Of a DNA stretch of 64,000 bases, positions 38,891 to 47,049 are shown piece after piece (position 1 is the first letter of the stretch; the number at the start of each line of letters is the position of its first letter). The position numbers were made by a program, and so were the translations under genes. Origin of the DNA: Bacteroidota bacterium (GTDB lineage Bacteria > Bacteroidota > Bacteroidia > JACPRZ01); contig JACPRZ010000007.1 of NCBI GenBank assembly GCA_016193485.1, positions 62,001 through 126,000 of the forward strand, given 5' to 3'. The notes under the pieces were generated by a model. The model did not search any database. It saw nothing but the letters and a program-made list of their open reading frames with translations, and was not told where the DNA came from.

Positions 38891-39064
38891 GGCATTTATT
38901 GGCATTAGTAGGCATTGATCGTAAATACCATATACCAGCGAATCATAATGCCAATGAATGCCGTGAGCGAAGCGAACTAATGCCCATAAATGCCAGCGAA
39001 GCTTAATGCCAACTAATGCCCATTAATGTTAGCGAGCGACAGCGAGAAAATACCAGCGCAGCGT
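38891..39064. repeat. Inverted 10-nt-period array, GGCATT family
   Basis: Left arm: three GGCATTNNNN units (38891-38920). Right arm: AATGCC units in 10-nt steps at 38947-38962, 38979-38994 and 39004-39029, followed by AGCGA-rich sequence. It fills most of the 257-nt gap before had; no gene is seen inside. Confidence 0.75.
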
Positions 39065-39090
39065 TTTTAACAACCCAAAATAATTTTAAG

Positions 39091-40140
39091 ATGAAAAACA
39101 ACCACTGGCAATTTATCGAAAAAAACAGGGATTTTATCCTTACAGAAAAACCAATCCCCCCCCTTGCTCCGGGTGAAGCCCTCATAAAAGTTGCCGGCTG
39201 CGGTGTCTGCCACACCGACATCAGTTTCTGGCACCATGGAGTTCCCACGCGTCACCCTCTGCCGCTTACACTTGGCCATGAAATAAGCGGTACTGTGGTT
39301 GATGGACCCTCTGAATGGATGGGTAAAAACGCAATTGTACCTGCCGTTCTTCCATGCGGAGAGTGTGATCTTTGCCGGAGCGGACGCAGCAATATCTGCC
39401 AGAACCAGAAAATGCCCGGTAATGATTTTGACGGAGGATTTGCAAATTATGTTGTTGTTCCTGCACGATTCCTTTGCGCAGTACCGGACAGCGTTCTGAA
39501 AAAATATCCGCTTGAAATGCTTGCTGTTATTGCCGATGCGGTCTCAACGCCCTACCAGGTAATAAAAAAATCCGGACTTAATCCCGGTGATTTTGCCATT
39601 GCTATCGGGGTAGGAGGGATCGGAATTTACGGTGCGCTGATTGCAAAAATAGCCGGTGCAAAAGTCCTTGCCCTTGACATCAGCGATGAAAAACTCCAAA
39701 TCGCTTCTGAAAACGGAATTGATGCGGTATTAAATACCGGGGGCATGGATTTTAAGACAATAAAAAACAAGATCAGGGAGATTGCTCAGAAACTGAATGC
39801 GCCAAGATATGCCTGGAAGATTTTTGAATTTTCAGGCACAAAGGCAGGGCAGGAGATGGGCTTTAACCTTCTTACGTATGCTTCAACCATGTCGGTTGTC
39901 GGTTTCACTCTTGATAAACTTGAAGTGCGCATAAGCAACCTTATGGCGTTTGATGCCCAGTTAACCGGGACCTGGGGTTGCAAGCCGGAACTATACCCTG
40001 AAGTCGTTGATCTTGTCGGAAGCGGGAAAATTCCGATTGACCGGTTTGTACAGATTTTACCAATGTCAGAAATCAACGGGGTGTTCAGGAATACTCTTGA
40101 ACATAAGTACCTGAAAAGGGTTGTTTTGATAACGGGTTAA
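39091..40140 (+). CDS. had: 6-hydroxycyclohex-1-ene-1-carbonyl-CoA dehydrogenase
   Basis: 349 residues, a zinc-dependent medium-chain alcohol dehydrogenase. Catalytic zinc: C37 (CGVCHTD) with G62-H63-E64. Structural zinc: C89, C92, C95, C103 (CGECDLCRSGRSNIC). NAD site: GVGGIGIYGALIAKIAGAK. The segment CQNQKMPGNDFDGGFANYVVVP and the overall pattern match the Had enzyme of the Thauera-type benzoyl-CoA pathway, which oxidises 6-hydroxycyclohex-1-ene-1-carbonyl-CoA to the 6-oxo compound. Its neighbours oah and dch catalyse the steps after and before, which supports this over a generic alcohol dehydrogenase. No NADP signature was seen. Confidence 0.9.
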   Translation: MKNNHWQFIEKNRDFILTEKPIPPLAPGEALIKVAGCGVCHTDISFWHHGVPTRHPLPLTLGHEISGTVVDGPSEWMGKNAIVPAVLPCGECDLCRSGRSNICQNQKMPGNDFDGGFANYVVVPARFLCAVPDSVLKKYPLEMLAVIADAVSTPYQVIKKSGLNPGDFAIAIGVGGIGIYGALIAKIAGAKVLALDISDEKLQIASENGIDAVLNTGGMDFKTIKNKIREIAQKLNAPRYAWKIFEFSGTKAGQEMGFNLLTYASTMSVVGFTLDKLEVRISNLMAFDAQLTGTWGCKPELYPEVVDLVGSGKIPIDRFVQILPMSEINGVFRNTLEHKYLKRVVLITG

Positions 40141-40171
40141 TAAGAGGATAAGTTTAAACGCTATTTTCCCC

Positions 40172-40179
40172 TATTTTTG
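40172..40179 (+). promoter_or_regulatory. -7 promoter box of the 78-residue gene
   Basis: TATTTTTG, a perfect TAnnTTTG, 29 nt before the ATG at 40209. Confidence 0.6.
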
Positions 40180-40208
40180 CTTACCGGTTTATTGTTTAAA
40201 TTGAATTT

Positions 40209-40445
40209 ATGCCTAAACAAAAAAGAAAATATCGCACCAGGGATTTTTCGTTGGCGTTTTTAAGGGAAGCCGCCAGAAGGGTTTTTGAGACCGCAAAACG
40301 GGAAAATTTTGCACTAGGACTTCCGGTAGTGGTCTATAAAGACAAAAAAATCGTTGAAATTTATCCTGACGGTACAGAGAAAGTCCTGAAAAAGACAGGG
40401 AATTTAATGAAAAAGGTTAAAAAAAAGATATACTCTCTTGAATAA
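40209..40445 (+). CDS. Small basic hypothetical protein in the benzoyl-CoA cluster
   Basis: 78 residues, strongly basic. The N-terminal helix F-S-L-A-F-L-R-E-A-A-R-R-V-F-E-T-A-K-R is followed by a small beta pair LPVVVYKDKKIVEIYPDGTEK (VVVYKDKKIVEIYPDG) and a Lys-rich end. The beta pair with Y-P-D-G-T resembles short proteins that pair with toxins or membrane enzymes, but I do not recognise a family. It has its own perfect -7 box, between had and oah. Confidence 0.6.
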   Translation: MPKQKRKYRTRDFSLAFLREAARRVFETAKRENFALGLPVVVYKDKKIVEIYPDGTEKVLKKTGNLMKKVKKKIYSLE

Positions 40446-40602
40446 TCATATTAAAAGAATGCGAATGTTTGCCGGACCAAATGGTTCTATAGTTTTTTTA
40501 TCCTGCACATAAATTATATGCGGGGTGTGCGGGGCGAATGCCTGTCTGCCGGCAGGCTGGAAAGAATATAAAAATAAATGTCAATGGCTGTTTATTCTGA
40601 TT

Positions 40603-40638
40603 TTCAAATGTTCAAATGTTCAATTGTTCTATTGTTCT
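40603..40638. repeat. 8-nt-period array, TTCAAATG family
   Basis: Two exact TTCAAATG units, then TTCAATTG, TTCTATTG and a partial TTCT, in 8-nt steps. Confidence 0.65.
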
Positions 40639-40822
40639 TTATTTAGTGGTTCATCAGCAGTTGTGGGGGTACACATTTTATAGTTCTGATATCAGTTTAA
40701 ACTTACTTCCCTTTTAGCGGATTCCCTGCCGGGATGGGTTGTTAAATTTGTATTAAAAAAATTAACACGCAATTGACTTTGATCTCATTCCTTTTATGAC
40801 GTATTATTCCGGGCTTCCAAAT

Positions 40823-40856
40823 ATGACATTTATCTGCTTTTTATGAAAAATGTCAT
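40823..40856. promoter_or_regulatory. Candidate operator upstream of oah
   Basis: ATGACATTT (40823-40831) and AAATGTCAT (40848-40856) form perfect 9-bp arms around a 16-nt spacer. The centre is about 40 nt upstream of the -7 box, so a dimeric activator or repressor could bind. Regulator unknown. Confidence 0.5.
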
Positions 40857-40879
40857 TTTTCCTATTTAGTTTTTTTTCC

Positions 40880-40886
40880 TACCTTG
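40880..40886 (+). promoter_or_regulatory. -7-like box of the oah transcript
   Basis: TACCTTG after a T-run, 71 nt before the oah ATG. It has one T less than the TAnnTTTG consensus. Confidence 0.45.
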
Positions 40887-40957
40887 CACTTTGCATTTAT
40901 TTGGATATTTGAACCAGCATCCAATATCAATTTTCCTGTAACCAAAAATTTTTCATT

Positions 40958-42046
40958 ATGGAACCACTCAAAAACCACAACCTCACCGATGTAGCATACA
41001 CCGGTATCCTCTATGAAAAACGCCCATGCTTTGATGCAAAGGGCAAACCTGTTGAAGGATTGTATAATGCATGGATCTGGCTGAACAACCCGGCACAATT
41101 CAATTCCTACACTACCCAGATTGTCAAAGAGGTTATCCTTGCTTTGCGACAGGCATCCAACGACCGCAGCGTGGTGACGGTTGTACTTACCGCAGTGGGC
41201 GACAAGGCGTTCTGTACCGGTGGCAACACCAAGGAATATGCAGAGTATTATTCCGGTAACCCGCAGGAATACGCGCAATATATGCGGCTTTTCAATGATA
41301 TGGTTTCAACAGTCCTGATGTGCGATAAGCCGGTTATCTGCCGCGTCAACGGGATGCGCATTGCCGGTGGACAGGAAGTAGGAATGGCCTGCGATTTTAC
41401 CGTTGCCCAGGATTTCGCACGCTTCGGGCAGGCAGGTCCCAAACATGGAAGCGCTGCCGTGGGTGGAGCAACTGATTTCCTTCCCGGCTTTGTCGGTATG
41501 GAAAGAGCCATGTACTCTCTGACCCTTTGCGAACCATGGACTGCCTACCAGGCCTATATGTACGGATTGATTCTTGATGTAGTGCCTGCCCTGAAAGTGG
41601 ACGGGCAGTTTGTCCCTAACCCGATGGTTGTAACGGATAAATGGATCGATACAAAGGGAAAAATTGTTTACGGAACCATGAAGGGGGGGGAGGAATTGGC
41701 TAATACAAAAGAAATTATGTCAAAGGGAAAGATGGACCTTTCCATGTTGGATGAAGCTGTCAATCGCCTTGCGACAAAAATTCTCTATACCATGCCCAAT
41801 TGCATGACAAAATCCATCAACGAAGTGCGAAAACAGAAACTGATGCACTGGGATAAAAACAAGGAATCCAACCGCGACTGGCTGGCGCTTAACATGATGA
41901 CTGAAGCGAAAGCCGGTTTCAGGGCGTTTAATGAGGGACCAAAGGATAACAGGGAAGTGGACTTTATCAGGTTGAGGAAAATGCTCGCAGAGGGTCACGA
42001 ATGGAATGATGAATTAATCCGGGCAATTTCACCACAATTCAGGTAA
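40958..42046 (+). CDS. oah: 6-oxocyclohex-1-ene-1-carbonyl-CoA hydrolase (ring-opening)
   Basis: 362 residues, crotonase fold, the normal size of Oah/BamA and much longer than ordinary enoyl-CoA hydratases. Marks are YEKRPCFDAKGKPVEGLYNAWIWLNNPAQFNSY (in part), the oxyanion region DKAFCTGGNTKEYAEYYSGN, and RVNGMRIAGGQEVGMACDFT. Oah adds water to the double bond and then hydrolyses the ring C-C bond, giving 3-hydroxypimelyl-CoA; it is the diagnostic enzyme of anaerobic benzoyl-CoA degradation. An eight-G run at 41683 codes for Gly-Gly. A 7-nt repeat array begins inside its stop codon. Confidence 0.95.
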   Translation: MEPLKNHNLTDVAYTGILYEKRPCFDAKGKPVEGLYNAWIWLNNPAQFNSYTTQIVKEVILALRQASNDRSVVTVVLTAVGDKAFCTGGNTKEYAEYYSGNPQEYAQYMRLFNDMVSTVLMCDKPVICRVNGMRIAGGQEVGMACDFTVAQDFARFGQAGPKHGSAAVGGATDFLPGFVGMERAMYSLTLCEPWTAYQAYMYGLILDVVPALKVDGQFVPNPMVVTDKWIDTKGKIVYGTMKGGEELANTKEIMSKGKMDLSMLDEAVNRLATKILYTMPNCMTKSINEVRKQKLMHWDKNKESNRDWLALNMMTEAKAGFRAFNEGPKDNREVDFIRLRKMLAEGHEWNDELIRAISPQFR

Positions 42047-42126
42047 TCGGTAATCAGTAGCCGGTAGTCGGTAATCAGTAATCAGTAGTCAGTAATCGGT
42101 AATCAGTAACGGGTAGTTAGTAATAT
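42043..42126. repeat. Left 7-nt array (GTNNTCA), + orientation, flanking the four-helix-bundle gene
   Basis: Twelve consecutive 7-nt units, consensus GTAATCA/GTAGTCA, starting at base 42043 within the last sense codon/stop of oah and ending 21 nt before the next gene. The right array at 42542-42611 is the same consensus inverted. Confidence 0.9.
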
Positions 42127-42147
42127 TAATTTGTAATTTATATTAAT

Positions 42148-42540
42148 ATGCAATACGTAGAGAGTTTCAGGGACTTGGAAGTATATAAACTTTCAAGACA
42201 ATTAGCAAGGGAAATTTTTGAAATTTCAAAACATTTTCCAAAAGAAGAAATGTATTCTCTTACAGATCAGATACGCAGGTCATCACGGTCGGTGGGCGCT
42301 CAAATTGCAGAGGCGTGGGCAAAGAGAAATTACGAAAAACATTTTATTAATAAATTAACTGATTCGGATGGTGAACAGTTGGAGACACAACACTGGCTTG
42401 AAGTTTCACTTGATTGTTCTTATATTACAAATGAGGTTGTCGCTGATTTATTGAAAAAATATGAAACCATTGGGAAAATGTTAAGTTCAATGATGAAAAA
42501 ATCCAAATCTTTTTGCAAAAAATCTGATAAGAAATTATGA
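42148..42540 (+). CDS. Four-helix-bundle protein (S23/23S rRNA-IVP family)
   Basis: 130 residues. Family pattern: F-R-D-L-E-V-Y-K-L-S-R-Q-L-A near the N-terminus, FPKEEMYSLTDQIRRSSRSVGAQIAEAW, a middle helix with D-S-D-G-E-Q-L-E-T-Q-H-W-L, and a final helix ending in Lys-rich sequence. Such proteins are known from intervening sequences of 23S rRNA genes and as free genes in Bacteroidota; related bundles bind RNA in diversity-generating retroelements. Function here is unknown. It sits between two pathway genes and is enclosed by inverted 7-nt arrays that begin at the oah stop and one base after its own stop, so I treat gene plus arrays as one inserted element. Confidence 0.9.
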   Translation: MQYVESFRDLEVYKLSRQLAREIFEISKHFPKEEMYSLTDQIRRSSRSVGAQIAEAWAKRNYEKHFINKLTDSDGEQLETQHWLEVSLDCSYITNEVVADLLKKYETIGKMLSSMMKKSKSFCKKSDKKL

Positions 42541-42541
42541 C

Positions 42542-42611
42542 TGACCACTGAATACTGACCACTGAATACTGACCACTGAATACTGACCACTGAATATTGA
42601 CCACTGAATAC
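42542..42611. repeat. Right 7-nt array (TGANNAC), inverted relative to the left array
   Basis: Ten 7-nt units alternating TGACCAC and TGAATAC (five 14-nt tandem copies, one mismatch). Their complement is GTGGTCA/GTATTCA, matching the left array consensus GTNNTCA. It begins one base after the four-helix-bundle stop codon. Confidence 0.9.
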
Positions 42612-42624
42612 AGTATACTAATCA

Positions 42625-44862
42625 ATGTTTCATAATAACCAGATAATAGAAATCCGTGGCCACGCAAGAGGCGGACAGGGCATGGTTACTGCATTTGAAA
42701 TTCTTGCCGCCATTTTCAGTAAAGCAGGGGATTATGAAGTGCAGGCATTTCCGTTTTTCGGTGTAGAACGAACCGGGGCTCCCATCCAGGCGTTTCTCCG
42801 GATTTCAAAAAACCCCATTCAAAACAGAAGTAATATTTACAATCCGCACCTTGTAGTTCTATTTGATGAAGGACTGCTTGATCAGGTCCCTGTTTTTGAC
42901 GGACTTCATCCTGATGGAGCGGCTCTGGTAAACACTGAAAAACCGGTCAACGAAATTCCACGGCTTCCCGGTGGGTTAAAAACCCTCTTTACGGTTCCTG
43001 CTACAAGTATTTCTATTGAGAAAAAACTCGGCAGTAAAGCCCTTCCGATCGTAAATTCTGCGATGATCGGGGCGGTAATTCGCATTCTTGACGGAGATAT
43101 TTCAATAAGTAAGGAGATCATTCGCGATGAGGTTCCTGTGAAACATGAAGAAAATGCAATGGCTGCAGAACAATCCTATAATAGTTTGCAGGAACACAAT
43201 CTCACTCCTTTAAAGCAGGAACCTGCCAAAGTTACAGCCCCTGTTGTTAATTCACCGGATGAGGTCCCTTTCGCACCATACTGGTCTAAGCCGTTGTCAC
43301 TCAACAAGACCGGGAACTGGAGGGTTTTTGCACCTCAATATGTAAACCGTACCCCCCCCTGTACTCATTACTGCCCGGCCGGGACGGATGTAAGGCAGTT
43401 TGTTAAACTTACCGCTGAAAGAAAGTTCGCAGAAGCATTTGAAACCATTTATAAACATAATCCTTTTCCGGCAACATGCGGGCGTGTTTGTCCTCATTTT
43501 TGCCAGCAGAACTGCAACCGGGAGGGATTTGATGACCATGTTAATATTGGCGCCATTGAACGGTTTCTTGGTGATTTTTCTTTTGATCTTAAGAGAAAAC
43601 CGGTTCCCGTTACCCGCAAAGAGAAAATTGGTGTTGCCGGTTCCGGCCCTGCCGGGCTTACGGCTGCCATCCGCCTCCGCCAAATGGGCTTCCCGGTTAC
43701 TGTTTTTGAAGCACATTCCGCTGCGGGTGGGATGATGAGAGTTGGAATACCGGGTTTCCGCCACCCTGAAGATATCCTCGATGCCGAGATTGAAAGGATC
43801 ACCGGTGAAGGAGTTGAGTTAATCTTAAATCATAAAATAACTATCCGGGATATTGAAAATGATTTTTCAGCAGTGATTGTCGCTACCGGCCTTCATTCCG
43901 GCAGCCGGATGAATATCCCCGGTGAAGAACATGCGGTTGACGGGATCCGTTTTTTATATGAAGCAAAAATAAACCATAATAATTTTAATGTCAAGCGCGG
44001 TGAAGAAATAGCCGTTATAGGGGGGGGAAATACCGCAGTTGATGTGGCGAGAACCCTTTTGCGGCTGGGCGGGAATCCTACTATTTTTTACAGGAGAACA
44101 CGCAACGAGATGCCTGCAATACCCCATGAAGTGGATGAAGCCATAGCGGAAGGCGTGAGGGTTGAACTGCTTTCCGCACCTCTGAAAATTGATCGCAATA
44201 CCGCAGGATTGGAAATAGCCGTAACCCGCATGAAATTGGGAGATCCGGATTCTTCCGGAAGGAGGAGGCCTGTTCCGGTTGAAGGATCCGAAATAATTAT
44301 AAAAGCAGGTAAAGTAATATCTGCAATAGGACAAACGAGCGATAACCACTTTTTTTCAGGGAATCACCTGTCGGTCGATGAGGGGCGCATAGAATTCCGT
44401 TCGAAAATACCGGTATTCTGTTGCGGAGACCTTTCAGGGGGGGGAACTATCACCGAAGCGGTCGGCAGCGGCAACAGGGTTGCACGGCAGGTCAATGCCA
44501 TCCTTTACGGAATTCCTTATACGCCCGATCCGGTAAAAAATGATATGGTGATGCCCAACGAAATGAAATTTATATATTATCGTCATTCGCTTCGGCATCC
44601 TAATCCTGTAATTATCAAATCCGACTGGCATAATGATTTTTCAGAAGTCGTTCAGGGTTTGAGCGAAAAGGAGACCGTTGCTGAAGCGATCCGCTGTCTG
44701 CATTGCGGTGATTGCTACCTGTGCGGTAATTGTTTCAACTATTGTCCCGATGCGGCAATTTATCTGGAAAACGGAAATAAATTGCACATACACTATGATT
44801 ATTGCAAAGGATGTGGAGTTTGTGCATACGAGTGTCCGTGCGGGGCGATAGTAATGAAGTAG
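42625..44862 (+). CDS. Fused gamma / FAD-NAD(P)H / ferredoxin (delta) subunit of a 2-oxoacid:acceptor oxidoreductase, PadE-PadH-PadF-like
   Basis: 745 residues in three parts. Residues 1-180 are a 2-oxoacid oxidoreductase gamma domain (RGHARGGQGMVTA, F-P-F-F-G-V-E-R-T-G-A-P-I). Residues 235-660 are a GltD-type electron-transfer flavoprotein with Cys ligands C246/C250 and C285, C289, C293, C297, an FAD motif GSGPAG at 339-344 and a second nucleotide motif IGGGNTAVDVA near 463. Residues 686-745 are a two-cluster ferredoxin (C691, C694, C697, C700, C703, C707 and C727, C730, C733, C737). These three parts plus the alpha and beta genes behind equal the subunits of Azoarcus phenylglyoxylate dehydrogenase PadEFGHI, where they are separate. 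A NADP-coupled 2-oxoglutarate or pyruvate enzyme is the alternative. Confidence 0.85.
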   Translation: MFHNNQIIEIRGHARGGQGMVTAFEILAAIFSKAGDYEVQAFPFFGVERTGAPIQAFLRISKNPIQNRSNIYNPHLVVLFDEGLLDQVPVFDGLHPDGAALVNTEKPVNEIPRLPGGLKTLFTVPATSISIEKKLGSKALPIVNSAMIGAVIRILDGDISISKEIIRDEVPVKHEENAMAAEQSYNSLQEHNLTPLKQEPAKVTAPVVNSPDEVPFAPYWSKPLSLNKTGNWRVFAPQYVNRTPPCTHYCPAGTDVRQFVKLTAERKFAEAFETIYKHNPFPATCGRVCPHFCQQNCNREGFDDHVNIGAIERFLGDFSFDLKRKPVPVTRKEKIGVAGSGPAGLTAAIRLRQMGFPVTVFEAHSAAGGMMRVGIPGFRHPEDILDAEIERITGEGVELILNHKITIRDIENDFSAVIVATGLHSGSRMNIPGEEHAVDGIRFLYEAKINHNNFNVKRGEEIAVIGGGNTAVDVARTLLRLGGNPTIFYRRTRNEMPAIPHEVDEAIAEGVRVELLSAPLKIDRNTAGLEIAVTRMKLGDPDSSGRRRPVPVEGSEIIIKAGKVISAIGQTSDNHFFSGNHLSVDEGRIEFRSKIPVFCCGDLSGGGTITEAVGSGNRVARQVNAILYGIPYTPDPVKNDMVMPNEMKFIYYRHSLRHPNPVIIKSDWHNDFSEVVQGLSEKETVAEAIRCLHCGDCYLCGNCFNYCPDAAIYLENGNKLHIHYDYCKGCGVCAYECPCGAIVMK

Positions 44863-44889
44863 TACAGAAATCGGAGCATTATTTTACCT

Positions 44890-46056
44890 ATGAACCGATA
44901 TCCGAATCATACGAAAAAAGTTCTTCACGGAAACGCTGCGGCTGCAGAAGCGGCTGTGGTATGCAATGCTGAATTTATTCCTGCCTATCCCATTACCCCC
45001 CAAACTACGATTGTTGAGAAAATCGCAAATAAGGTGGCGGACGGTAAAACCGGTGCGACTTTTATCAATATGGACAGCGAACATTCCGTTTTCTGCGCTG
45101 CCATGGGCGCATCGGTTTGCGGAGTGAGGATTTTTACCGCCACAAGCGGTCAGGGATTATTTTATGCCCATGAAGTATTGCACGCCATCGCGCACTCACG
45201 GTTGCCGGTAGTTGCCTGTAATGTGGGCAGGCCTTCATTTCCGTGGAATATCTGGTCCGATCAGACCGATTCGCTGGCGCAGAGAGATACCGGTTGGATC
45301 CAGTTGTACGGTGAAAGTGCGCAGGAGGTGATCGACAGCGTTATCCAGGCATACAGGGTATGCGAGGAAGTCAATATCCCCGGACTTGTGGTTCTTGATG
45401 CGTTTTACCAGAGCCATACCAGCGAAAATGTATGGATTCCATCGGCCGATCTTGTGAATCAATATCTCCCCCCCCTTAAATCCAGCGAACTTACCATTGA
45501 CGGCTGGTTTTCAAAAGCGTATGGAGGACTTGTACCGCCAGCACAGTACGATAAGTTCAATCATCACTTCTGGAAAGAAATGAGCAGGGTGGAAGACCTG
45601 ATAAACAGCACCGGTAAACAATTTAAAACGGTTTTCGGCAGGGAATACGGTGCTGTTGAAGCGGTTAATATTTCAGAAAAAACGAAACAAATATTAGTTA
45701 CTTTATCATCCATTACTTCAACCGCAAAAGGTGTTCTGGGCGGACATAAAGAAACCGGCCTTATTAAAATCCGGCTCTTCAGGCCTTTTCCGAAAAAATC
45801 CATTTTTGAAGCGATAAAGAATATACAGGATGATTGTTCTTTTATTGTAATTGACCGGAACTATCCCGGTGAAATTGAAGGAACCCTGATGCAGGAGATG
45901 AAACGGGTTTTATATGGCCGCAAACATCCCGTTTATAATGTATATGCAGGAGTTGGCGGACGCGATGTGCCACCCGATACCATTGAAAAAATAATTGAAA
46001 AGTTTCGGAAAAAGGAAGTTGCAAGAGATGAGGTGAGTTGGATTGACTTGGAGTAG
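44890..46056 (+). CDS. 2-oxoacid:acceptor oxidoreductase alpha subunit (PorA/PadG-like)
   Basis: 388 residues. Marks of the alpha subunit are EFIPAYPITPQTTIVEKIA near residue 30, F-I-N-M-D-S-E-H-S, A-T-S-G-Q-G-L-F-Y-A-H-E, and D-R-D-T-type A-Q-R-D-T-G-W near 130. The second domain (about 250-360) has G-L-I-K-I-R-L-F-R-P-F-P and G-V-G-G-R-D-V. With beta it binds CoA and the 2-oxoacid and yields an acyl-CoA. Lies 27 nt after the fused subunit and 27 nt before beta. The sequence resembles PorA more than KorA, but substrate cannot be read off. In a benzoyl-CoA cluster, phenylglyoxylate to benzoyl-CoA is plausible. Confidence 0.88.
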   Translation: MNRYPNHTKKVLHGNAAAAEAAVVCNAEFIPAYPITPQTTIVEKIANKVADGKTGATFINMDSEHSVFCAAMGASVCGVRIFTATSGQGLFYAHEVLHAIAHSRLPVVACNVGRPSFPWNIWSDQTDSLAQRDTGWIQLYGESAQEVIDSVIQAYRVCEEVNIPGLVVLDAFYQSHTSENVWIPSADLVNQYLPPLKSSELTIDGWFSKAYGGLVPPAQYDKFNHHFWKEMSRVEDLINSTGKQFKTVFGREYGAVEAVNISEKTKQILVTLSSITSTAKGVLGGHKETGLIKIRLFRPFPKKSIFEAIKNIQDDCSFIVIDRNYPGEIEGTLMQEMKRVLYGRKHPVYNVYAGVGGRDVPPDTIEKIIEKFRKKEVARDEVSWIDLE

Positions 46057-46083
46057 CAGTATTAACAAATAATCGATTAGAAC

Positions 46084-47019
46084 TTGGAACCCCGGAATAA
46101 TAATTTCCTTATCAACCAGGAAATGGTCCACCCCGGTGCATTATCTTGCAGGGGCTGTGGCTGGTCGCTTCTCGTACGGCACCTTTCTGCAATCATGGGT
46201 GAAGAAACCGTTTACGTAGTCCCTGCCTCCTGCTTTTCAATCATTGCCGGTCCGTACCCGCTGAATATGCTGAAAGGTTCCATAGTACACACGCTCTTTG
46301 CCGCTGCGGCTGCAACGGCTACCGGTGTGCGTGCTGCTTTGGATATTAAAGGAAAGAAAAACGTAAATGTAGTGGTCCTTGCCGGTGACGGTGGAACTTT
46401 TGACATCGGGATACAAGCCCTTTCAGGCGCTGCTACAAGAGGCGAGAATATTATATATGTATGCAATAATAATGGCGCTTATATGAACACAGGGATTCAG
46501 ACAAGCACAGCCACCCCGTTTGGCGCGGCAACAACCACAAACCCGGATCCTGCATACAAACAGACCTATCCGAAAGATCTGATCGGCATTATTGCAGCGC
46601 ACCGGGTTCCATATATCGCAACCTTGTCGCTCGCTTATCTGGATGATTTTGTTAATAAAATAAAAAAAGCAAAGGAGATAACTGGTTTCAGGTTCCTGAT
46701 GGTTGACGGACCCTGCCCTCCGGGTCACAAGACCCCCCCCGAAATGTCTATCACGCTTGCGCGGCTGGCGGTCGAATCAAATGTGTTTCCGCTTTTTGAA
46801 ATTGAGAACGGTAAATATAATGTGACGGTAATTCCGGAAGAACGAAAGAAAATTAAGGAATGGGTCGAACTGCAGGGCAGGTTCAATCACCTGAAGACAA
46901 ACGGGTATGACACGGTGATCAGCGATATGCAGAATTTTACGGATGAACAGTGGACGCAACTTACCAGGAAATGCAGTGAGAAAAGTAATGTTCCCTATGC
47001 GGAAAGAAAAAGGAAATGA
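46084..47019 (+). CDS. 2-oxoacid:acceptor oxidoreductase beta subunit, TPP-binding (PorB/PadI-like)
   Basis: 311 residues. The TPP/Mg site GDGGTFDIGIQALSGAATRG starts at 101, followed by YVCNNNGAYMNTGIQTSTATP, and ligand-type cysteines C22 and C25 (CRGCGWS), C50 and the late D-G-P-C-P-P-G. This is the PorB-type form. A TTG at 46084 gives the full N-terminus; an ATG at 46123 would remove 13 residues and still keep C22/C25, so the start is uncertain. The spacing to alpha implies a common transcript. A run of eight C at 46733-46740 codes in part for Pro-Pro. Confidence 0.88.
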   Translation: MEPRNNNFLINQEMVHPGALSCRGCGWSLLVRHLSAIMGEETVYVVPASCFSIIAGPYPLNMLKGSIVHTLFAAAAATATGVRAALDIKGKKNVNVVVLAGDGGTFDIGIQALSGAATRGENIIYVCNNNGAYMNTGIQTSTATPFGAATTTNPDPAYKQTYPKDLIGIIAAHRVPYIATLSLAYLDDFVNKIKKAKEITGFRFLMVDGPCPPGHKTPPEMSITLARLAVESNVFPLFEIENGKYNVTVIPEERKKIKEWVELQGRFNHLKTNGYDTVISDMQNFTDEQWTQLTRKCSEKSNVPYAERKRK

Positions 47020-47049
47020 GCATGGGAATCTCTAAAAACTCAGATACCT

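Larger units (their letters stand above)
40446..40957. other. 512-nt intergenic region upstream of oah
   Basis: No gene is evident. It holds a CTGCCGGCAG palindrome (40546-40555), an 8-nt array (40603-40638), a 9-bp inverted repeat (40823-40856) and a promoter box (40880-40886). The long gap and its ordered signals suggest a regulated promoter for the oah-dch segment. Confidence 0.7.

Noticed and set aside
40446-40957. tRNA or small RNA gene in the long gap before oah
   Set aside because: No cloverleaf or conserved T-loop sequence could be found by eye.
42043-42126. CRISPR array
   Set aside because: Units are 7 nt, contiguous and without spacers; no cas genes nearby.
42148-42540. 23S rRNA intervening sequence
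   Set aside because: The protein belongs to that family, but no rRNA gene surrounds it.
42425-42667. 80-residue reverse-strand ORF over the 7-nt array
   Set aside because: It is made of the tandem repeat (repeated Q-W-S-V-F-S-G-Q) and overlaps two real genes; a translation artefact.
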